Below, piece by piece: positions 46,061 to 55,181 of a stretch of 64,000 nucleotides of DNA; position 1 is the first letter of the stretch, and each line of letters begins with the position of its first letter. Origin of the DNA: Bacteroidales bacterium (GTDB taxonomy: Bacteria; Bacteroidota; Bacteroidia; Bacteroidales; UBA932); NCBI GenBank assembly GCA_017501525.1, contig JAFVWT010000012.1:39210-103209 (forward strand). The letters are read 5' to 3'. A model generated the notes under the pieces. It saw only the letters and a program-made list of their open reading frames with translations. It did not search any database and was not told the DNA's origin. A program made the translations under genes and the position numbers.

Positions 46061-48487
46061 TTAATATTTATTACTTTTAAGATTGATTCTGAATTTGATA
46101 TAAAATGCCCTTCCGGCTTTTTGTAGGCTGTAGTTGTCGTATAGTGCTGCATCTGCTATATTTTTGCACTCAGCGGAGATGGTATATCTTTCGTGATCGA
46201 AACTGTAAGACAAAGTGAGGTTGTGGGATAACTGGTCCGGAACATAAGCTTTTGTCTCTGTGTTTCCGATGTTTTCCCAATTGAGGGAGAAAGAGTGCTG
46301 GTAGAATGCGTCGTATTGGAGTGTGAGTTTGTTTCCTTTGGCAAATAGATCGTTCCAGTATAGGGCAGCATCCCAGTTTGCAAACATATAGGGAGTATTG
46401 GGTAGTCTGACTTTGTAGTGCATGCTCTCTTGTTGGGAATTGCCTGTCCAATTCTTTTCGTAGTCTCTGGTGTCAAAGTTGTTGAAACTTCCTCCAATGG
46501 TAAACCATTTTGAATATGAGTATCTTATGGATATGTTGAATCCAAATGTCTTTACGTGTCCATGATTCTCGTAAAATCCGTATTGGGTACTTCCATGTTT
46601 TCCGAGTCCCCTTTTGATATAATCTTTGGTGTCCCTATATACAAGGCTTCCTTCTGTGCTAAGATAGTGTTTTCCGATGAAGCGACTGTAGTTTATGTTG
46701 AAGTTAAAGTTGTCGCTTTTCTCAGGTTTGAGGTCGCTTCTGCCCGCTTCCATATCTTCATCACCAAAGAGCTCTTCTGTGGTAGGCAGTCGTAATGCGT
46801 GTTCGTATGAGAGTTTCAGTTGCAGGTTTTCAATAGGGAAATATGTTGCTGCAGCTCCATATCCCCAGGCTGATGTAGTATATGATTTGCTGATATAGTT
46901 TCCCACTCCGTCGGTATTTTGAGATACCGGCCCTTGGTTATATTGGGAGTAATATTTTCCAAATATGGTGGCATTCCATCTTTTTGAAGGAGTTATCATA
47001 TATGAGGCTCCGGTGATATTTTTAATGGTGACTTTCGGAATTGAGAAGTCTGTTAGGACTGAGGATGTCCCTATATAGGAACGGCTGGTTCTGTCAAATC
47101 TTCCGAAGATGTGGTTGAGACTCCAATGGTGGGTCTTACCCAATGAGTAATTGAGGTTGATGGTCCCGTTCCAATTTGTGTTTTTAGACTGGCTGTTCTG
47201 GTACGATTGTTCTCCCTTGCTCCCTTTGTCATAATATTCTCCATACCAGTTGTATGATCTGGAGGAAGTGTCGATGTTGTGGACAATATTGTGGTTGTAG
47301 TTCGCATTTGCCTTAAGTTCAAGGCCTTGTACGATAAAGTTGTGATCGATGTATTCAATGGATGGTGAAAGATAATACCCTCTTCGGCTTTTATCACCGA
47401 ATACAATGTCTTGGTAGACACCTGTTTGAATCTCTTTGTAAAAATTGGAGTATGAAAATCCAAACATAAACCTGTCTGCCCATTTTTTTCCCACTACACC
47501 TATTTTTGCAATGGCTGCTTCATTATGGAAGTTGTCATGGAATCTTCTTACTCTTTTTATATCGTTTTTATCGATTGGGTATTTGTATACCGTTCCGTCT
47601 TCGAGTATTTCGAACTCTCTGACCCATGTGTCGATGTAATAAGAGTTGTCAGAGTAGTTTTGGAACAGGTTTATTTCGTACGAGAATCCGTTTTTGAGTG
47701 TTTGTCCGGCATTTATATGTGATTTGTGAGTGTTGAATGAGCCGTATGAATAGGATGCGTTTGCAAACCATCTGTTGCTCTTTTTATTTGTTATCACATT
47801 TATTACACCTCCGATGGCGTCTGTACCGAATCTTACCGGAACTACACCTTTATATACTTCTATCTTGTCAGCAAAGTTTATCGGGATATTGTTGATGTCG
47901 AAGGCGGCTCCAACTCCTTCCTGCGGGACCCCATCAATAAAGACTTTGACATGTTTGCCGCTGAATCCGTCAAGCATTATTTCCATCTCACTGCCGACTC
48001 CTCCCGATTCCCTGAGTTTCATTCCGGGAAGGGTGGAGAGTGCTTCGCTCAAGGATTTTGTAGAGTTGAGCAGAGACTCTGTCCTTACTTCCATGGCATT
48101 ATAGGGAGAAAGTTTGATTTTGCTTGTGCTCGAGGCAGTTACAAGTGCTTCATCAATCATTTCGACATTGGGGATAAGTTTTATATGGTGGTTTGACCTG
48201 TAATTCTTACCCAATTCTATATCCTTTTCGTAATCGTGGTATCCGATGGCTATTACGCAAAGTGTGTATTTGCCTTTAGGGACAGCTATTAGAAATTCTC
48301 CATTTTCATCTGCCAAAACCCCATGGTTGGTCCCTTTCAGATATACTGATGCAAATTCAATCGCTTGTGAATCTTCTGTGGAGACTCTCCCGCTGATAAT
48401 ATATTTTTCTTCCCCTCTGAGTGTAAGACCCATAAATAAGGAGACTATTATGGAAAGTACGGTTATTATTCTCGCTCTGTATTTCAT
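46061..48487 (-). CDS. xusA: TonB-dependent receptor (XusA-like)
   Basis: 808 residues. Signal peptide (1-26), then a carboxypeptidase-D-regulatory-like N-terminal extension (ISGRVSTEDSQAIEFASVYL ... GEFLIAVPKGKYTL). The plug domain is at about 125-235 (LSEALSTLPGMKLRESGGVG, DGVPQEGVGAAFDINNIP, VEVYKGVVPVRFGTDAIGG near FADKIEVYKG). A 22-strand-type barrel with KLSYEHALRLPTTEELFGDE follows, ending FYIKFRINLKSNKY. The FecA/CirA type is distinct from SusC. With xusB and xusC downstream it should import ferric siderophores across the outer membrane. No Fur-type site was identified. Confidence 0.9.
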   Translation of the reverse strand: MKYRARIITVLSIIVSLFMGLTLRGEEKYIISGRVSTEDSQAIEFASVYLKGTNHGVLADENGEFLIAVPKGKYTLCVIAIGYHDYEKDIELGKNYRSNHHIKLIPNVEMIDEALVTASSTSKIKLSPYNAMEVRTESLLNSTKSLSEALSTLPGMKLRESGGVGSEMEIMLDGFSGKHVKVFIDGVPQEGVGAAFDINNIPINFADKIEVYKGVVPVRFGTDAIGGVINVITNKKSNRWFANASYSYGSFNTHKSHINAGQTLKNGFSYEINLFQNYSDNSYYIDTWVREFEILEDGTVYKYPIDKNDIKRVRRFHDNFHNEAAIAKIGVVGKKWADRFMFGFSYSNFYKEIQTGVYQDIVFGDKSRRGYYLSPSIEYIDHNFIVQGLELKANANYNHNIVHNIDTSSRSYNWYGEYYDKGSKGEQSYQNSQSKNTNWNGTINLNYSLGKTHHWSLNHIFGRFDRTSRSYIGTSSVLTDFSIPKVTIKNITGASYMITPSKRWNATIFGKYYSQYNQGPVSQNTDGVGNYISKSYTTSAWGYGAAATYFPIENLQLKLSYEHALRLPTTEELFGDEDMEAGRSDLKPEKSDNFNFNINYSRFIGKHYLSTEGSLVYRDTKDYIKRGLGKHGSTQYGFYENHGHVKTFGFNISIRYSYSKWFTIGGSFNNFDTRDYEKNWTGNSQQESMHYKVRLPNTPYMFANWDAALYWNDLFAKGNKLTLQYDAFYQHSFSLNWENIGNTETKAYVPDQLSHNLTLSYSFDHERYTISAECKNIADAALYDNYSLQKAGRAFYIKFRINLKSNKY

Positions 48488-48617
48488 GCCGCAAAATTAC
48501 TTATGTGGGTAGCTCTGTACAATCCCAATGTTGTGGTATTCCTTTTCGGAGAATTCCTCTTTTTGCAGTAACTATTTATAGGTATTGGGTGGGTATTTGC
48601 CTGTGAATAGTTTCTTT

Positions 48618-48762
48618 CTTTATAGACTCTCCCTTAAGTGTAAGCGTGGGGAATGGAAGTTTGTTTGCATTTCCGACCTGGCATCTGTTTCTTGAGTGAG
48701 TATAGCGGTGCTATGTGAATGAAAGAAAGGTGGAAAGACTCTGAGAAAAGCGATAAAGGGGG
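48618..48762. repeat. Intergenic repeat shared with the 38.5 kb spacer
   Basis: The spacer 48488-48877 holds no gene. 48618-48637 carries CTTTATAGACTCTCCC, a weak motif copy. 48672-48762 is an inverted copy of 38519-38602. Shared blocks, as written on the plus strand here, are CCGACCTGGCATCTG, then TTGAGTGAGTATAGCGGTGC (a few differences), then GAGAAAAGCGATAA. Confidence 0.6.
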
Positions 48763-48817
48763 CAAAAGTTTTGGGTTTAAGTTTTAAGGTCACGATGTTT
48801 TAATTTTAAAACGTGGA

Positions 48818-48840
48818 ATTTATAGAACGTCCCTTTATAA
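48818..48840 (+). repeat. Dispersed TTTATAGAAC motif, best copy
   Basis: TTTATAGAACGTCCCTTTAT, preceded by TTTTAAAACGTGGAA. It ends 8 nt before the TATCTTTG -7 box of the DUF2490 gene. Confidence 0.6.
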
Positions 48841-48847
48841 TTTTTAT

Positions 48848-48855
48848 TATCTTTG
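48848..48855 (+). promoter_or_regulatory. -7 box of the DUF2490 gene
   Basis: TATCTTTG, 22 nt before the ATG. The expected -33 position is occupied by the TTTATAGAAC motif rather than a TTTG element. Confidence 0.6.
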
Positions 48856-48877
48856 AGAGATTGTTTTTAAAAATGTA

Positions 48878-49579
48878 ATGATGAAAAGAAATTTTAGATT
48901 AAGTTTTTCTTGTATTCTGATGTTGGCTTTTCTTATAGTCCCTTTTGACTCTTATGCTCAGACAGAAAGTGACCCATTGGAACACGATTTTGGCATTTGG
49001 AGTGATTTGACTGTTAAAAAGCATATTGTCAGTGGTTTTTCTGCATCTGTCAACGGCCATCTGAGGACTAAGGAGAATACCTCAATGGTGGATCAATGGA
49101 GGGTTAATCCCGAACTGCAATTTAAATTCAATGACTATTTCGATCTTTCAGCGGGTTACATATATATCAGCTCAAATAAGAATACCAACTACGAGGGAAG
49201 CCACCGTTGGTATGGCGCTTTTAGAATGGCTGTGAGTTTTGGCCCTGTACATCTACATCTGAGAGAACGTTTTGAGCAGACCATCAAGGAGGGGATGGCC
49301 AAAGGCGAGTATGGTAGGATTTATAATTATCTTAGGAGTAGAGTGGGGATCGATTTGAAATTTGAGAATTGTCCCGTTACCCCTTATGCAAATGTGGAGA
49401 ATTTCCTATATGTTTTTGAATATAAAGGGGGTCAAGGTGCAGAAATGAGGTATAGCGTCGGCGCAAAATATAAATTTGCAAAGATTCATACGCTTGATCT
49501 TTATTATCGTATTGTGCAAAAGCTCCCTACTACAGAGCTGAGACACATAATGGGTGTAGGTTATACCTTATCGTTTTAA
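48878..49579 (+). CDS. DUF2490 outer-membrane protein
   Basis: 233 residues. Signal peptide (1-27, ending DSYAQ). The mature protein is a predicted beta-barrel, and the HDFGIWSDLTVKKHIVSGFS start, WRVNPELQFKFNDYFDLSAGY and LHLRERFEQ are typical of DUF2490 proteins. It ends RHIMGVGYTLSF with the terminal Phe of BAM substrates. Function unknown. Single gene divergent from xusA across a repeat block. Confidence 0.8.
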   Translation: MMKRNFRLSFSCILMLAFLIVPFDSYAQTESDPLEHDFGIWSDLTVKKHIVSGFSASVNGHLRTKENTSMVDQWRVNPELQFKFNDYFDLSAGYIYISSNKNTNYEGSHRWYGAFRMAVSFGPVHLHLRERFEQTIKEGMAKGEYGRIYNYLRSRVGIDLKFENCPVTPYANVENFLYVFEYKGGQGAEMRYSVGAKYKFAKIHTLDLYYRIVQKLPTTELRHIMGVGYTLSF

Positions 49580-49701
49580 TGAAACTCCAGAAATTGGGAT
49601 ATACTGATTTATGGATTTTCCATTGATTCTGTTCAGATTTTTATTATTAAAATTTTTAAAATGGGGATTTTTAAATTCCTTTTTAACTAAATCATATTGA
49701 T

Positions 49702-51327
49702 ATGAGAAATGCAATTTACAATTTTCCAATTCCTAACAATGAACCGGTAAAAACTTACCTTAAAGGCTCTCCTGAGAGAGAGGCTCTTGAGGCAGAATTG
49801 AAAAGACAAAGTGAAACGATTCTTGATATACCTATTATAATAGGTGGCAAAGAGATAAGGACCGGTAATACAGGTAAGGTGGTAATGCCTCATGACCATC
49901 AGCATACTTTGGCGGTGTACCACAAAGCGGGTGAGAAAGAGGTGAAGATGGCTATCGATGCTGCGATGGCTGCTCATGAGCAATGGGAACAGCTTGATTG
50001 GACTGTAAGGGTGGCTATCCTTATGAGGGTGGCAGAACTTATTACAGGCAAATACAGGGCTTTGATTAATGCTGCAAGTATGCTCGGTCAGAGTAAAAAC
50101 TGTTATCAGGCAGAGATTGATGCAGTTTGTGAGTTGGCAGATTTTATAAGGTATAATGCGGCTTATGCTTCAAAGATTTATAATTTCCAGCCAAAGAGTG
50201 CCCAAAATCAGATAAATAGTGTGGAATATAGACCTCTTGAGGGTTTTGTGTTTGCCCTAAGTCCATTTAATTTCACTTCAATCGCATCAAATCTTGCCCT
50301 TTCACCCGTTCTGATGGGTAATACAGTAGTTTGGAAACCTTCTACTACTTCAATTTTGTCAAATTATTATTTGATGCAAATCTACAAGGAGGCGGGTCTT
50401 CCTGACGGAGTGGTGAACTTTATACCGGGTAGCGGTGCTGTTATCGGTAAGGAGATTTTTGCGTCACCTGATTTGGCAGGAATCCATTTTACAGGTTCTT
50501 CTGCTACTTTCAAGACCCTTTGGAAACAGGTGGGGGACAATCTTGACACATACAAAGCATATCCTCGTTTGGTAGGTGAGACCGGTGGTAAGGACTTTAT
50601 TTTTGTCCATCCTTCGGCTGTGGCTGAGGAGGTTGGTAATGCTGCCTTCTGTGGCGCTTTTGAGTTCCAGGGTCAAAAATGTTCTGCTGCATCTAGAATG
50701 TATGCTCCCAAATCTTTGTGGCCTGCAATTCTTGAGAAGATAAAAGATTCTGCATCAAAAGTTAAGATGGGTGATGTAAGAGATTTTGATAACTTTATAA
50801 ATGCTGTTATTGACGAGACCTCTTTTGACAATATAGCATCTTATATTGATTATGCTAAAAATTCACCTGAGGCTGAAATAGTCCTCGGAGGAGGTTATGA
50901 CAAGAGCAAAGGTTACTTCGTGGAACCGACAGTGATAGTTACCACAAACCCCCATTTCAAATCGATGGAAGAGGAGATTTTCGGTCCTGTGCTTACTGTA
51001 TATGTTTATGAAGATGCAGATGTTGATGCTACTGCAGAACTTTGTGACAAGACCTCTCCTTATGGATTGACAGGTGCTATTTGGGGACGGGACAGAGTCG
51101 CTTTGGAGAAACTTGCTACAAAACTCAGATATGCGGCAGGTAATTTCTATATCAATGACAAACCTACCGGAGCAGTTGTAGGTATGCAACCTTTCGGAGG
51201 CTCACGTGCTTCAGGTACAAATGATAAGGCTGGTGGAGAGTTGAACCTTATCCGTTGGGTGCTTCCCCGTTCGATAAAAGAGACTTTGGTTCCCCCTACA
51301 GATCATAGATATACCTATATGAAGTAG
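49702..51327 (+). CDS. pruA: L-glutamate gamma-semialdehyde dehydrogenase
   Basis: Oxidises glutamate-5-semialdehyde/P5C to glutamate with NAD+. 541 residues, the size of the monofunctional PruA. Visible: FALSPFNFTSIASNLALSPV, NTVVWKPSTT (NAD site), GIHFTGSSATFKTLW, the general-base Glu in RLVGETGGKDF, the nucleophile Cys327 in FQGQKCSAASRMY, and EEEIFGPVLTVYVY. It completes the route from ornithine (rocD, 20 kb away) to glutamate; no proline dehydrogenase is nearby. Confidence 0.97.
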   Translation: MRNAIYNFPIPNNEPVKTYLKGSPEREALEAELKRQSETILDIPIIIGGKEIRTGNTGKVVMPHDHQHTLAVYHKAGEKEVKMAIDAAMAAHEQWEQLDWTVRVAILMRVAELITGKYRALINAASMLGQSKNCYQAEIDAVCELADFIRYNAAYASKIYNFQPKSAQNQINSVEYRPLEGFVFALSPFNFTSIASNLALSPVLMGNTVVWKPSTTSILSNYYLMQIYKEAGLPDGVVNFIPGSGAVIGKEIFASPDLAGIHFTGSSATFKTLWKQVGDNLDTYKAYPRLVGETGGKDFIFVHPSAVAEEVGNAAFCGAFEFQGQKCSAASRMYAPKSLWPAILEKIKDSASKVKMGDVRDFDNFINAVIDETSFDNIASYIDYAKNSPEAEIVLGGGYDKSKGYFVEPTVIVTTNPHFKSMEEEIFGPVLTVYVYEDADVDATAELCDKTSPYGLTGAIWGRDRVALEKLATKLRYAAGNFYINDKPTGAVVGMQPFGGSRASGTNDKAGGELNLIRWVLPRSIKETLVPPTDHRYTYMK

Positions 51328-51368
51328 TTGTCTGTTAGACTTCTATTTCCTTATTCTGTAATTTGAAG

Positions 51369-52322
51369 ATGGAAAGACTGGACAATAGAATAACCCGTCT
51401 CTTCGGGATAAGATACCCGATAATTTCGGGAGGGATGGTTTGGTGTAGTGGGGCAAAACTTGCCGCAGCAGTAAGTAATGCCGGCGGACTGGGACTTATC
51501 GGGGCGGGTTCGTTGAAACCCGATTTGCTCAGAGAGCATATTGTAAAATGCAGGGAACTTACCAAGGAACCCTTTGGGGTGAATGTCCCTTTGATGTCTC
51601 CATACTCTGCAGAGTTGATGGAGGTGGTTATCCGGGAGAAGGTTCCTGTAGTTTTTACTTCTGCAGGAAATCCCAAATTGTGGACTGACCGTCTGCACGA
51701 AAATGGGATAAAGGTGGCACACGTGGTTTCGAGTTCAAAGTTTGCTTTGAAGGCGCAACAGGCAGGTGTGGATGCAGTTGTGGCAGAGGGGTTTGAGGCG
51801 GGAGGACATAATGGCCGCGAGGAGACTACAACAATGGTACTGGTTCCTTCAGTAAAGGAAGTGATAGATCTTCCATTGATAGCAGCTGGTGGAATTGCTA
51901 CAGGTGGTGCAATGTTGGCTTGTTTCGCGTTAGGAGCAGAGGGGGTACAAGTCGGAAGCCGTTTTGCTGTCTCGTACGAAAGTAGCGCTTCTTTGGAATT
52001 CAAGACTTTGTGTACAACCTTGAATGAAGGGGATACAATGTTGTCTTTGAAGAAAATAAGTCCTACACGACTTGTCCGCAACAGACTTTTTGAGCAGATA
52101 GATAGTGCTGAGCAGGCTGGAGCATCCAAAGAGGAACTTCAGGAAATCCTTGGTCGTGGCAAAGCGCAGCAAGGTATCTTCTATGGAGACCTTGAGAATG
52201 GTGAACTTGAAATAGGGCAGGTCAGTTCTATTATTCGCGATATCCCTACTGCTGCAGAGATAGTTGAGCGAATGATGTCGGAATTTGAACAGGAAATCTC
52301 TCAGCTGAGGTCGCTGGTTTAA
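51369..52322 (+). CDS. FabK/nitronate monooxygenase-like FMN enzyme
   Basis: 317 residues from ATG 51369 (MERLDNRITRLFGI); a TTG at 51363 is less likely. TIM-barrel FMN protein of the NPD family: YPIISGGMVWCSGAKLAAAVSNAGGLGLIGAG at the start (as YPIISGGMVW and SNAGGLGLIGAG), VVFTSAGNPK, VAEGFEAGGHNGR with the catalytic His, and IAAGGIATGGAML plus GVQVGSRFA for FMN phosphate. It could be enoyl-ACP reductase II (FabK) or a nitronate monooxygenase; the sequence alone does not decide. Its 3' end overlaps the convergent cyclo-ligase gene by 4 nt. Confidence 0.85.
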   Translation: MERLDNRITRLFGIRYPIISGGMVWCSGAKLAAAVSNAGGLGLIGAGSLKPDLLREHIVKCRELTKEPFGVNVPLMSPYSAELMEVVIREKVPVVFTSAGNPKLWTDRLHENGIKVAHVVSSSKFALKAQQAGVDAVVAEGFEAGGHNGREETTTMVLVPSVKEVIDLPLIAAGGIATGGAMLACFALGAEGVQVGSRFAVSYESSASLEFKTLCTTLNEGDTMLSLKKISPTRLVRNRLFEQIDSAEQAGASKEELQEILGRGKAQQGIFYGDLENGELEIGQVSSIIRDIPTAAEIVERMMSEFEQEISQLRSLV

Positions 52323-52912
52323 CCGATTTCTATAATCTCACTTTCGGTGATGATAGTATTCATCAACTCATCGTGAGGCTCTTTAGGAACAAGATTTATT
52401 AATTGAAAATCGAAGCAGACTCCTATTTTTATAGGGGTCTGTTCTTTATTTGTCACTTTGCTGAACATTCTGTCATAAAAACCTTTACCTCGTCCCATTC
52501 TGCCACCATGGCGGTCAAATGCCACTCCAGGAACGACGACCAGATCGATATTTTCAATCAATGTCTCCTCTGCCTCTACGGAGGGTTCGGGTATTGCAAA
52601 AGATTCACCTGCTACAAGGGTTTCCACTCCATTGAATCTTTTTATCAGCAAATCCTCACCGTCTACGACCGGTAAAAAGATATTTTTATGCGCTGCACAT
52701 CTTTGTACGGCAATATGGGTGTGAACTTCGTCATTCATCGACCAGTAGAAAAGGATATTCTGGGCCTTGATAAATTCAGGATATTTCTCAAGTTTGTCGA
52801 TAATTGGGGCCGAGCGCTCAATTTTTTTCTCGAGGGGGATCTCTTTCTTTAAAGCAGAAATCTCTTTACGGATAGATTTTTTGATTAAAATTATATCTTC
52901 TTTCGGTTGCAT
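52319..52912 (-). CDS. 5-formyltetrahydrofolate cyclo-ligase
   Basis: ATP-dependent conversion of 5-formyl-THF to 5,10-methenyl-THF (ygfA/fau family). 197 residues. KKSIRKEISALKKEI at the N-terminus binds ATP; FYWSMNDEVHT lies in the middle; VVPGVAFDRHGGRMGRGKGF (about residues 126-145) is the family signature, followed by YDR. Single gene, convergent with the FabK-like gene (4-nt overlap). A TACCTTTG box lies 20 nt upstream. Confidence 0.95.
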   Translation of the reverse strand: MQPKEDIILIKKSIRKEISALKKEIPLEKKIERSAPIIDKLEKYPEFIKAQNILFYWSMNDEVHTHIAVQRCAAHKNIFLPVVDGEDLLIKRFNGVETLVAGESFAIPEPSVEAEETLIENIDLVVVPGVAFDRHGGRMGRGKGFYDRMFSKVTNKEQTPIKIGVCFDFQLINLVPKEPHDELMNTIITESEIIEIG

Positions 52913-52931
52913 AACTCTTCAAGTCTTATTG

Positions 52932-52939
52932 CAAAGGTA
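52932..52939 (-). promoter_or_regulatory. -7 box of the cyclo-ligase gene
   Basis: TACCTTTG on the minus strand, 20 nt before the ATG; matches TAnnTTTG. Confidence 0.55.
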
Positions 52940-53086
52940 GAAAAGATTTTCGGTTGTGAATTTATACTAACAGTTAAGATTGAAAATATAGTGACCAATC
53001 TTTTGTCTATATAAAAAGATATTAATATCTTTAACCCAAGTTTTGTAAGTTATCTTGTTATTGTATAATTTGTTGATTTAAAGTAT

Positions 53087-53533
53087 ATGAATAGAATAAA
53101 GAATCTCATTTTGCTCACTGTTACACTTTTTCTGCAGGGGTGTATTCCTGTCCGTCACGATTATATTGTTAGTTTGTCGGCATGGGTTGAAAATGATTTG
53201 GAACAGGAGGTGGTGGTTTATTTCCAATCCAGAGGTGCAACTCCGTATGAGATTGTGGAAGATTCTATAATTTTATTGCCGGGAGAGAATGTTGCAATTG
53301 CTTCTGCTGAAGCTTGGTCTACAGAGAAGGTTGATTTTCATGAGTCACCGGATACTTTCTATCAGTTAAGTACTATGTTGCTTTCTCAAATGCCGCTCTA
53401 TATGAAGTTTACTTATGAGGACGGAACCATCTATGAGTATTTTCAGCATGTAGAACAGGAAGATAATCCATTGCATCTATCTTCTTATACTCTAAATGAT
53501 GATATGGGTAGATTTTATTATTATATTGACTAA
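53087..53533 (+). CDS. Hypothetical lipoprotein, paralog of the next gene
   Basis: 148 residues, not recognised. SPII signal (LFLQGC, Cys19). Beta-rich body: VSLSAWVENDLEQEVVVYFQ at the start and MPLYMKFTYEDGTIYEYFQH near the end, then NPLHLSSYTL. The MP-x-Y ... Y-x-DG ... EY ... NP-x-x-L-x-x-Y pattern recurs in the next gene, so the two arose by tandem duplication. The gap to it is 11 nt. Confidence 0.6.
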   Translation: MNRIKNLILLTVTLFLQGCIPVRHDYIVSLSAWVENDLEQEVVVYFQSRGATPYEIVEDSIILLPGENVAIASAEAWSTEKVDFHESPDTFYQLSTMLLSQMPLYMKFTYEDGTIYEYFQHVEQEDNPLHLSSYTLNDDMGRFYYYID

Positions 53534-53544
53534 ATGTTTGACTT

Positions 53545-54042
53545 ATGAATGTTTATAGATTGTCCTTTATATTTATTGCCCTTATAGTGTTATTCTCTTG
53601 CGATAGACAAAGTAGTTCTCCTATTGAAATGAGAACCCTGACGCAGAAGGCTCTTATTAAAAATATGACAGGAAATGATGTGACGATAACTTTGAGTCAG
53701 GAACAGTGTTTTGATGAAGAACCCGAACTTTCGTATACAGCTTTGGTAAAGAGTGATTCATCATTGGTGGTGGCGTATGTTGATCTTGTTTATCCTGTAT
53801 CAGCCAATATAGATGCAGATTACTACTTAAATATGTTAAATTTGGTGAATGTTATGCCGAGGTACATTGCGATTGAGTATCCGGATGGAGTAAGAGAAGA
53901 ATATAATTTTGTTTATAATTCGGATGATGGAAGTACCTCAAATCCTACAAATCTTGGGGACTATCATAAGTTGGATACAGGAGAGTCATCCAATATTGTT
54001 CTCTTTCAATATGATTTGGTCTCTTTGACGCTCTCGGAGTAA
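53545..54042 (+). CDS. Hypothetical lipoprotein, paralog of the previous gene
   Basis: 165 residues. SPII signal (VLFSC, Cys19). Body: KALIKNMTGNDVTITLSQEQ, later NVMPRYIAIEYPDGVREEYN, NPTNLGDYHKLD and VLFQYDLV. It shares the C-terminal pattern of the preceding lipoprotein, with longer loops. Function unknown; the pair may form a complex or be diverged duplicates. queH follows 66 nt later. Confidence 0.6.
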   Translation: MNVYRLSFIFIALIVLFSCDRQSSSPIEMRTLTQKALIKNMTGNDVTITLSQEQCFDEEPELSYTALVKSDSSLVVAYVDLVYPVSANIDADYYLNMLNLVNVMPRYIAIEYPDGVREEYNFVYNSDDGSTSNPTNLGDYHKLDTGESSNIVLFQYDLVSLTLSE

Positions 54043-54108
54043 ATTAAGATTCGGTTTTTAGATCCGGGTTCAATGAAATCTGCTAATTTTGTGGTCTTAT
54101 GACCTCAA

Positions 54109-54663
54109 ATGATGAAACGGATACTTTTACATTCTTGTTGTGCCCCTTGTTCGGCCGCTATATTGGAGTGGCTCGGGGAGAATGGATATGATGTTACTAT
54201 TTTCTTTTACAATCCCAATATCTATCCTGAGGAGGAATATCTTAAACGGAAAAGTGAAATTGTCGGGTATGCTAATTCTTTGGGCGTCCCTATTGTAGAT
54301 ATGGATGAGCAAGGGTGGAGTGAGCAACACAGTGGTTGGCTTTCGGTCGCAGAGCCTTTAGCTGCAGAGCCTGAAAGGGGAAACCGTTGCCTGGAGTGTT
54401 TCAAATATCGTTTGGCTGCTACAGCAAAGTATGGTGCTGAGAACGGCTTCGATATGTTTACCACGACTTTGGCCTCTTCCCGTTGGAAAAGTTTGGAACA
54501 AATCAACCTCGCCGGACGCTATGCTCAGGAACTTGTGGACTCCAAAATCGAGTTTTGGGAGAAGAATTGGAGAAAAGGGGGACTCTATGAGCGGAGAAAT
54601 CTTCTTGCAAAGCAATTTTATAACCAGCAATATTGCGGATGTGAATTTAGTGTGAGGAAATAA
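54109..54663 (+). CDS. queH: Epoxyqueuosine reductase QueH
   Basis: Last step of queuosine synthesis in tRNA; the QueH (DUF208) family replaces the cobalamin-dependent QueG. 184 residues. Adjacent-cysteine motifs expected for the Fe-S and non-haem iron sites are present: LLHSCCAPCSAAIL at the N-terminus, CLECFKYRL in the middle (Cys102, Cys105 region) and QQYCGCEFS at the end. YNPNIYPEEEYLKR and FTTTLASSRWKS are further family markers. ATG 54112 is an alternative start. Confidence 0.93.
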   Translation: MMKRILLHSCCAPCSAAILEWLGENGYDVTIFFYNPNIYPEEEYLKRKSEIVGYANSLGVPIVDMDEQGWSEQHSGWLSVAEPLAAEPERGNRCLECFKYRLAATAKYGAENGFDMFTTTLASSRWKSLEQINLAGRYAQELVDSKIEFWEKNWRKGGLYERRNLLAKQFYNQQYCGCEFSVRK

Positions 54664-54716
54664 TTTCCTTTGGCATATAATTTGCTTAGGGTGATGTTGT
54701 GTTAGTAATTTAAATA

Positions 54717-55175
54717 ATGATAGAGAAAATGAAAAAGATTTTATTACAAATTACAATGTTAGTGGCAACCCTGTTTTTTTCAGTGGCAGGCTTGAGTGCA
54801 TCTGACAATAGTGGCAAAGTTATAAATCTGACAAAAGGGGAATTTTTGAAACTTGTATATGATTATGAGAATAACCCGGAATCATTGGAGTATCTTGGAG
54901 ACAAGCCTGCAATTATAGATTTCTATGCGGACTGGTGCCGTCCATGTAAACAAGTAGCCCCTATTCTAGAGGAATTGGCAAAGGAGTACAAGGGTCAGAT
55001 ATATATTTATAAGGTAAATACAGATAATGAAAGAGAGCTGGCTCAGGCTTTTGGCATTACATCCATTCCCACTTTGATTTTTATTCCTCAAACGGGAGCG
55101 CCACAAGTCTCTCAGGGAGCTTTGCCTAAAGATATTTTAAAGTCCACAATTGAAACAGTATTGTTGGGTAAATAG
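54717..55175 (+). CDS. Exported thioredoxin-like protein
   Basis: 152 residues. An N-terminal signal peptide or anchor (residues 1-28, ending GLSAS) precedes a thioredoxin fold. The active site is DFYADWCRPCKQVAPIL (Cys74, Cys77), with the cis-Pro in GITSIPTLIFIP. It should act as a periplasmic disulfide reductase or oxidase. The residues between the cysteines (RP) differ from GP of cytosolic thioredoxin. A MarR-type regulator gene follows after 6 nt, and they are surely co-transcribed. An internal ATG at 54729 would still leave a signal. Confidence 0.9.
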   Translation: MIEKMKKILLQITMLVATLFFSVAGLSASDNSGKVINLTKGEFLKLVYDYENNPESLEYLGDKPAIIDFYADWCRPCKQVAPILEELAKEYKGQIYIYKVNTDNERELAQAFGITSIPTLIFIPQTGAPQVSQGALPKDILKSTIETVLLGK

Positions 55176-55181
55176 TCGAGT

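Noticed and set aside
48492-48499. -7 box (TAATTTTG, minus strand) for xusA
   Set aside because: It ends 4 nt before the ATG, which would make the mRNA leaderless; in AT-rich DNA it is probably a chance match.
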